From NCBI RefSeq assembly GCF_003574355.1, contig NZ_QWLB01000019.1, positions 1 through 64,000 on the forward strand: a stretch of DNA of 64,000 nt, written 5' to 3'. This stretch comes from Meiothermus granaticius NBRC 107808 (GTDB taxonomy: Bacteria; Deinococcota; Deinococci; Deinococcales; Thermaceae). Each line of letters begins with the position of its first letter. The stretch's first letter is position 1. Position numbers and translations under genes: made by a program. Shown piece after piece: positions 60,355 through 64,000 of the stretch. Below the pieces are notes generated by a model. That model saw nothing but the letters and a program-made list of their open reading frames with translations, had not been told where the DNA came from and searched no databases.

Positions 60355-61794
60355 ATGGACTCCACACTTGCTAAGGACAAGCCGCATTCCAAATGGCACC
60401 CCGTTTACGAACGCTACGTACTGGCAGAGCATTACCGCTTCGGCAAAGCCCACCTAGCCCCCTATTTTTTCGACGCCCTCACGGTGTACGCTCAGGAACT
60501 TGCCCGGTTGGGGATACCCCATACGGCTGAAGCTGTGACCGCGCTCAAGCGCCTGCGCTCGGAGGTTTTGCCGCAGTTTGACGGCAGTGCTGAGGACTAT
60601 TTCTTTGCCATTTATCAGGCCGTGCAACGGGCCTACGGGGCAGAGGTGGCCGGAGCCATGCGCCAAGGGCTTAGCCGCAACGATATGGACCTCACAGTGT
60701 TCCGGGCCTATGCCCGGGATCGGCTGCTCGAGGTGCTGGACAGCCTGCGGGGGTTGCGGCAGATCCTGCTCTTTTTAGCGGAGCGCCACCTCAATACCCT
60801 GATGGTGGCCTACACCCACTACCGCCCGGCCCAGCCCACCACCCTAGGCCACTATCTGATGGCGGTAGAAAACCTGCTGGCCCGCGATCACAAGCGGCTC
60901 TTCGCCGCGATGAAAACCACCGACACCTCCCCCCTGGGTTCTTCGGCCTTGGCGGGGAATCCCTTTCCCGTAGACCGGGTGCGGCTGGCCCAGGACCTGG
61001 GCTTCGGCGCGGTGATGGAGAACACCTATGACGGCATCTCCGCCGGGGACTGGGCTTTGGAAATTACCGCGGGGCTGGCCTCGCTGGCCACCAGCCTCTC
61101 GCGGCTCTCGCATGACCTGCTGTTCTGGGCTGAGCGGGGAGGGTTCGTGGTAGGGGATGCCTTGGCCCAGGGCTCGAGCATCATGCCGCAAAAGCGCAAC
61201 CCCGTGGTGCTCGAGCACGTGCGGGCCTATGTCTCGCAGGTGTTGAGCGGCCCCATCACCCTGCAAGCCCTGAACCACAACACCCCCTTCGGGGACCTCA
61301 ACGATCACTCCACGGCGGTCTTGGAGCCGCTCGAGCGCCTCTGCCACGCCACCGGTGGGGCACTGGAGCTGATGAGCGTGACCCTGAGCGAAAGCACCTT
61401 CGTTCCTGAGGCGCTGGCCGCTGGGCTCAAGGACGGCAGCGTGATGGCCTCGGAGCTGGTAGACGTGCTGGTCGCTCAGGGATACCTACCCCTGGCCGAG
61501 GCCCAGGCTCGGGTCAAGGCCCTGATGGCGGCCCTGGCCGAGACCGGGCGCACCTTGGCCCAGGTTGAGCCCCCTGATTTCGTGTTGCATCTGGGCTTCG
61601 ATGCCCCGGCCCTCTTCGGCGCCCTCGACCCCCGGCATTTTCTAGAGCGGCGCAAAGTGCTGGGGGGGGTTGCCCCCGAAGCCCAGCACGCTGAGCTCGA
61701 GGGGGCCAAGAAACGCCTCTACAACCAGCGCCGGGCCATCGTGCGCAAACGGCGGCTGGTACGGGCCACACGGGCCAGATTGGCCAAAGAATGA
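60355..61794 (+). CDS. Argininosuccinate lyase paralogue (fumarase/aspartase superfamily)
   Basis: A 479-residue all-helical lyase. The superfamily signature GSSIMPQKRNP (about 280-290), the catalytic-loop region, and LSRNDMDLTVFRAYARD and YTHYRPAQPTTLGHYL match ArgH. The N-terminal LWGGRF block of biosynthetic ArgH is absent, replaced by KDKPHSKWHPVYERYVLAEHY. It should eliminate fumarate or make a related C-N bond, but the substrate is probably not argininosuccinate. It lies 100 bases after a sugar-type ABC operon, so it may act on the imported solute. Low-confidence link. Confidence 0.78.
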   Translation: MDSTLAKDKPHSKWHPVYERYVLAEHYRFGKAHLAPYFFDALTVYAQELARLGIPHTAEAVTALKRLRSEVLPQFDGSAEDYFFAIYQAVQRAYGAEVAGAMRQGLSRNDMDLTVFRAYARDRLLEVLDSLRGLRQILLFLAERHLNTLMVAYTHYRPAQPTTLGHYLMAVENLLARDHKRLFAAMKTTDTSPLGSSALAGNPFPVDRVRLAQDLGFGAVMENTYDGISAGDWALEITAGLASLATSLSRLSHDLLFWAERGGFVVGDALAQGSSIMPQKRNPVVLEHVRAYVSQVLSGPITLQALNHNTPFGDLNDHSTAVLEPLERLCHATGGALELMSVTLSESTFVPEALAAGLKDGSVMASELVDVLVAQGYLPLAEAQARVKALMAALAETGRTLAQVEPPDFVLHLGFDAPALFGALDPRHFLERRKVLGGVAPEAQHAELEGAKKRLYNQRRAIVRKRRLVRATRARLAKE

Positions 61795-61799
61795 GGATT

Positions 61800-62762
61800 T
61801 CAAGGCTGCCTAGCCTGTCCGGAATCGGGGCTAATTTGCAATGAGGAAACCTCCACCGCCTCGAAGGCTGAGCCGGGAACCTTGCGCAGCTGGCTGACCA
61901 GCACATCGTTGTCCCAGCGCTCATCCGGAGCCCCGCTGATAAACCAGGAGGAGCCATTATCCGCCAGGATCAGGCCATATTTTTTCAGGGCTCGGAGGAT
62001 CACCTGAACCTTGGGGTCGAAGCCGGAGAGGTCATAGCTGGCCTTAAGGCGGAAGCGTTGTCCCATCGGCGGATACTGGCTACCGCTGAGGCTCGAGGCC
62101 TGATGCCGGGCCGGCCAGACGTACGCGTTGCGGGTCTGGGCTGCGGTGAAACGAATGGCGTGCCGAATCTCTCCGGCGGCCACCTCCTCATAGCGCACCA
62201 GCCCTGGCAAAATCGGCAGCCCCGCGGCATCGGCAGAAGTCCAGGTATCGGGTCGAAGCGCATTTGAGCGCAGGTCGAAAATTGCCCCCGAACCCGCCCG
62301 CCAGCTTCCGTCGGGGTTTGGGTAGGCCGCAAAGAGTTCATAAAGCTTACAGGCGTCCCGATCCACAATCAGAACATGGCGATCCCCTTGGCTCTGAGCC
62401 CCTCCCTCGATGGGGGCATTGGGAGGAATGGGGTAGGGGCCGGGGTCGCTCTCGCGGGCATATTGGAAGCTCACCTTGACCTTGGCCTGGCTCCCCGAGA
62501 CGGTGGCGTAGGGAATTCCGATGGGGGCTCCGTCGTAGAGCCCGGAACCGAAGTCGGGATGAAGGCCTTTGTTCGCCCCCAGGGTGGCGATGTAGGCTGA
62601 GGAATTGGGGTCTACGGGCAGGGTGTCCACCGGGGTATTCCAGATGTTGTCCGCTGGGAAAAAGGTGCAGGCGCCGGGATCGGTGGAGGGGGGTCGGGGG
62701 GCTGAGGAGAGGCTCGAGCAGGCCGCCAAGCCCAGTCCAGCTACCAGAAGGCGAAAGCGCAT
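61800..62762 (-). CDS. Lipoprotein of unknown function
   Basis: A 320-residue exported protein. Signal with lipobox LGLAAC (Cys near 15) gives a lipid-anchored protein. The mature part starts ACTFFPADNIWNTPVDTLPV and contains GLHPDFGSGLYDGAPIGIPY, HVLIVDRDACKLYELFAAYP and GQRFRLKASYDLSGFDP, a pattern I have seen in exported proteins of unknown function in several phyla. ATG 62760-62762 is chosen because it gives a proper signal and has TACTTT five bases upstream; the frame runs 29 codons further without sense. Confidence 0.7.
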   Translation of the reverse strand: MRFRLLVAGLGLAACSSLSSAPRPPSTDPGACTFFPADNIWNTPVDTLPVDPNSSAYIATLGANKGLHPDFGSGLYDGAPIGIPYATVSGSQAKVKVSFQYARESDPGPYPIPPNAPIEGGAQSQGDRHVLIVDRDACKLYELFAAYPNPDGSWRAGSGAIFDLRSNALRPDTWTSADAAGLPILPGLVRYEEVAAGEIRHAIRFTAAQTRNAYVWPARHQASSLSGSQYPPMGQRFRLKASYDLSGFDPKVQVILRALKKYGLILADNGSSWFISGAPDERWDNDVLVSQLRKVPGSAFEAVEVSSLQISPDSGQARQP

Positions 62763-62767
62763 ACTCC

Positions 62768-62773
62768 AAAGTA
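62768..62773 (-). promoter_or_regulatory. Possible -10 box TACTTT upstream of the lipoprotein
   Basis: On the minus strand TACTTT ends five bases before ATG 62762. A GGAG also overlaps this spot, so either a leaderless or a short-leader start is possible. Confidence 0.3.
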
Positions 62774-62845
62774 ACAAAGTCCCAGGCGCTCCCCCGCAAA
62801 ATAAAGGTTCGATTAAGTGCCATCCGCCAACCCCGTGGGGTGGCT

Positions 62846-63424
62846 TCAAGTAGGTTTCGCCCCCAACGGCTCGTCGGATCCCTCTGAGATCCGCCGCACC
62901 TCAAGGATCCGCACCGGCTCGAGCAGCATCTGACCCTGCACCGGTGGGGTCTGCCCTCCCGCTGGCCGCTGCTGAATGGCTCGAGCCACCTCCAGCCCAC
63001 GAACCACCCGGCCAAAGGCCGCAAAGCCCTGCCCATCGGGATTGCGCCGCCCACCATGGTCAAGCTCAGGGCTCTCCTCCAGGCAGATGAAAAACTCCGA
63101 GTGGGCGGTGCCCGGCTCCAGCCGCGCCATCGAGAGGGTGCCTTCCCGATGGCGCAACCCCGTTAGCTGGGTGCTCTCATGGGGGATCGGGGGAAGTTTG
63201 GCCGGGTGCTCCCCCATGCCCAACCCTCCCTGAATCACCTCGATCTTCACCGGGCTGTGGGCCTGGTTATCGGCCCGCACCACGCGGTAAAAACTGGCCC
63301 CCCTGTAGCGGCCCTGGTCCACGTAATGCAGGAAGTTGGCCACGGTACGGGGGGCTTGGCGCGGAAAGAGCTCGAGCACAATCTCCCCCAGCTCGGTGAG
63401 CAGCAATACCTGGGGCTCCTCCAT
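62846..63424 (-). CDS. Cyclophilin-type peptidyl-prolyl isomerase
   Basis: A 192-residue cyclophilin without a signal peptide. LTELGEIVLELFPRQAPRTVANF, RYRGASFYRVV (catalytic Arg and Phe), GTLSMARLEPGTAHSEFFIC (with Gln replaced by Glu in the usual S-Q-F-F-I) and FAAFGRVVRGLEVARAI are family blocks. The family's W/H cyclosporin residue is not conserved. It starts 10 bases after the WecA-like gene, so they may share a transcript. Confidence 0.9.
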   Translation of the reverse strand: MEEPQVLLLTELGEIVLELFPRQAPRTVANFLHYVDQGRYRGASFYRVVRADNQAHSPVKIEVIQGGLGMGEHPAKLPPIPHESTQLTGLRHREGTLSMARLEPGTAHSEFFICLEESPELDHGGRRNPDGQGFAAFGRVVRGLEVARAIQQRPAGGQTPPVQGQMLLEPVRILEVRRISEGSDEPLGAKPT

Positions 63425-63434
63425 ACCCAGAAAC

Positions 63435-64000
63435 CTAGTCTCCGGCCCTCGGCTCCATCGCGGACCGCCCCTCCTGCCAAGAGGACCGCAGCTTGCGCCA
63501 GACCGTGAAGGCCAACAGCACCGCCGTCCCTACCGCCGTGACCAAGATGACCCGCGGGCTCAGGCCCTGCACCGCCATCGCCAGCATATTGAGGATCAAG
63601 GTCACCGCCCAAAGGATCAAAGTGGTGCGGCTCTGAGAAAAGCCCCTGGCCAGCAGGAGGTGGTGCAGATGGTCCTTCCCTGGGGTAGACATGGGGTTTT
63701 TCCCCCGCAGCAGCCGCCCGACAAACACCCGGGTCACATCGAGGATGGGCAGCAGCAAAAAAAGCGCGGTGGGGATCAGGGAGAACACCGTGGTGAGCTT
63801 TAGGCTACCCAGCAACGCAGTGGCCGCCAGCGTGTAGCCAAAAAAGTAGGCCCCCGCATCTCCCATGATGATTTTGGAGGGATGGAAGTTATGCCGCAGA
63901 AAGCCCAGCGCGGCCCCGGCCAGAGCGGCCAAGACCAGTGTGGCCGAGGCCCAGTAGGTGAATTGCGCCGAGACCGCCAACAGGCTCATCGCGGTGATGT
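63435..64000 (-). CDS. Undecaprenyl-phosphate sugar-phosphate transferase (WecA/MraY family), C-terminal part
   Basis: A polytopic membrane enzyme whose N-terminal part lies beyond the window end; about 188 codons are visible. FHPSKIIMGDAGAYFFGYTL holds the family's catalytic M-G-D-x-G motif, and GKDHLHHLLLARGFSQ matches the H-x-H-H loop of WecA/TagO types that load a sugar phosphate onto the lipid carrier. At least five hydrophobic segments are visible. It starts glycan chain synthesis. MraY would lack the H-x-H-H loop in this form. Confidence 0.88.
   Translation of the reverse strand, partial: ITAMSLLAVSAQFTYWASATLVLAALAGAALGFLRHNFHPSKIIMGDAGAYFFGYTLAATALLGSLKLTTVFSLIPTALFLLLPILDVTRVFVGRLLRGKNPMSTPGKDHLHHLLLARGFSQSRTTLILWAVTLILNMLAMAVQGLSPRVILVTAVGTAVLLAFTVWRKLRSSWQEGRSAMEPRAGD

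Overview
The window is a compact, G+C-rich stretch of a bacterial chromosome, very probably from a Meiothermus- or Thermus-like member of the Deinococcota. The grounds are protein relatedness (MglA/MglB close to the Thermus pair, split GcvP, a 982-residue Mfd), many start codons preceded at 5-10 bases by a bare TAnnnT -10 box (the leaderless-mRNA layout known in this phylum), convergent genes whose ends overlap, and striking enrichment of the palindrome CTCGAG. No CRISPR array, rRNA, origin or intact mobile element is visible. No gene-free stretch exceeds about 300 bases.

Layout. 1-730: the start of an IS630-type transposase at the window edge, a small membrane-anchored protein and tRNA-Met. 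870-8690: an AMP-forming acyl-CoA synthetase, LhgO, then a leftward operon resembling lipid A genes (FabZ-LpxA fusion, LpxB-like, MsbA-like exporter, S4 protein). 8760-11730: gnd-zwf-pgl, the whole oxidative pentose phosphate branch. 11750-14890: an FAD amine oxidase divergent from a secreted subtilase. 14876-19175: glycine cleavage operon gcvT-gcvH-gcvPA-gcvPB. 19280-21730: mglBA (twitching polarity), divergent from an M20 peptidase. 21800-28080: hydrolase, hemW, MFS exporter, mfd. 28180-34740: envelope/glycan genes (LpxB-related protein, three glycosyltransferases, MFS, polysaccharide deacetylase). 34700-42750: MnmC-like methylase, PLP decarboxylase, gatC, serS, a decayed Uma2 gene, a methyltransferase, a DUF4397 protein and lon.

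43030-52700 is the most interesting region. One leftward operon of ten genes encodes SuyA and SuyB (sulfolactate sulfo-lyase), a small Cys-rich protein, SlcC and ComC (the sulfolactate dehydrogenase pair that interconverts S- and R-sulfolactate), a sugar-type ABC importer, a fucose-isomerase-like protein and a PfkB kinase. The first six genes overlap at TGATG or ATGA junctions. A divergent GntR/FCD regulator faces it, and a perfect 8+8 bp palindrome overlaps the operon's -10 box. I read this as an organosulfonate, perhaps sulfosugar, catabolic system that desulfonates to pyruvate and sulfite. The substrate is an inference.

52760-64000: tRNA-Ala, an ABM-domain monooxygenase, a KH-R3H (Jag-like) protein, prmC, an IMPase, purD, a second sugar-type ABC importer followed by an argininosuccinate-lyase paralogue, a lipoprotein, a cyclophilin and a WecA/MraY-type transferase cut by the window end. 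Neither ABC importer carries its own ATPase gene, so both probably share an ATPase encoded elsewhere.
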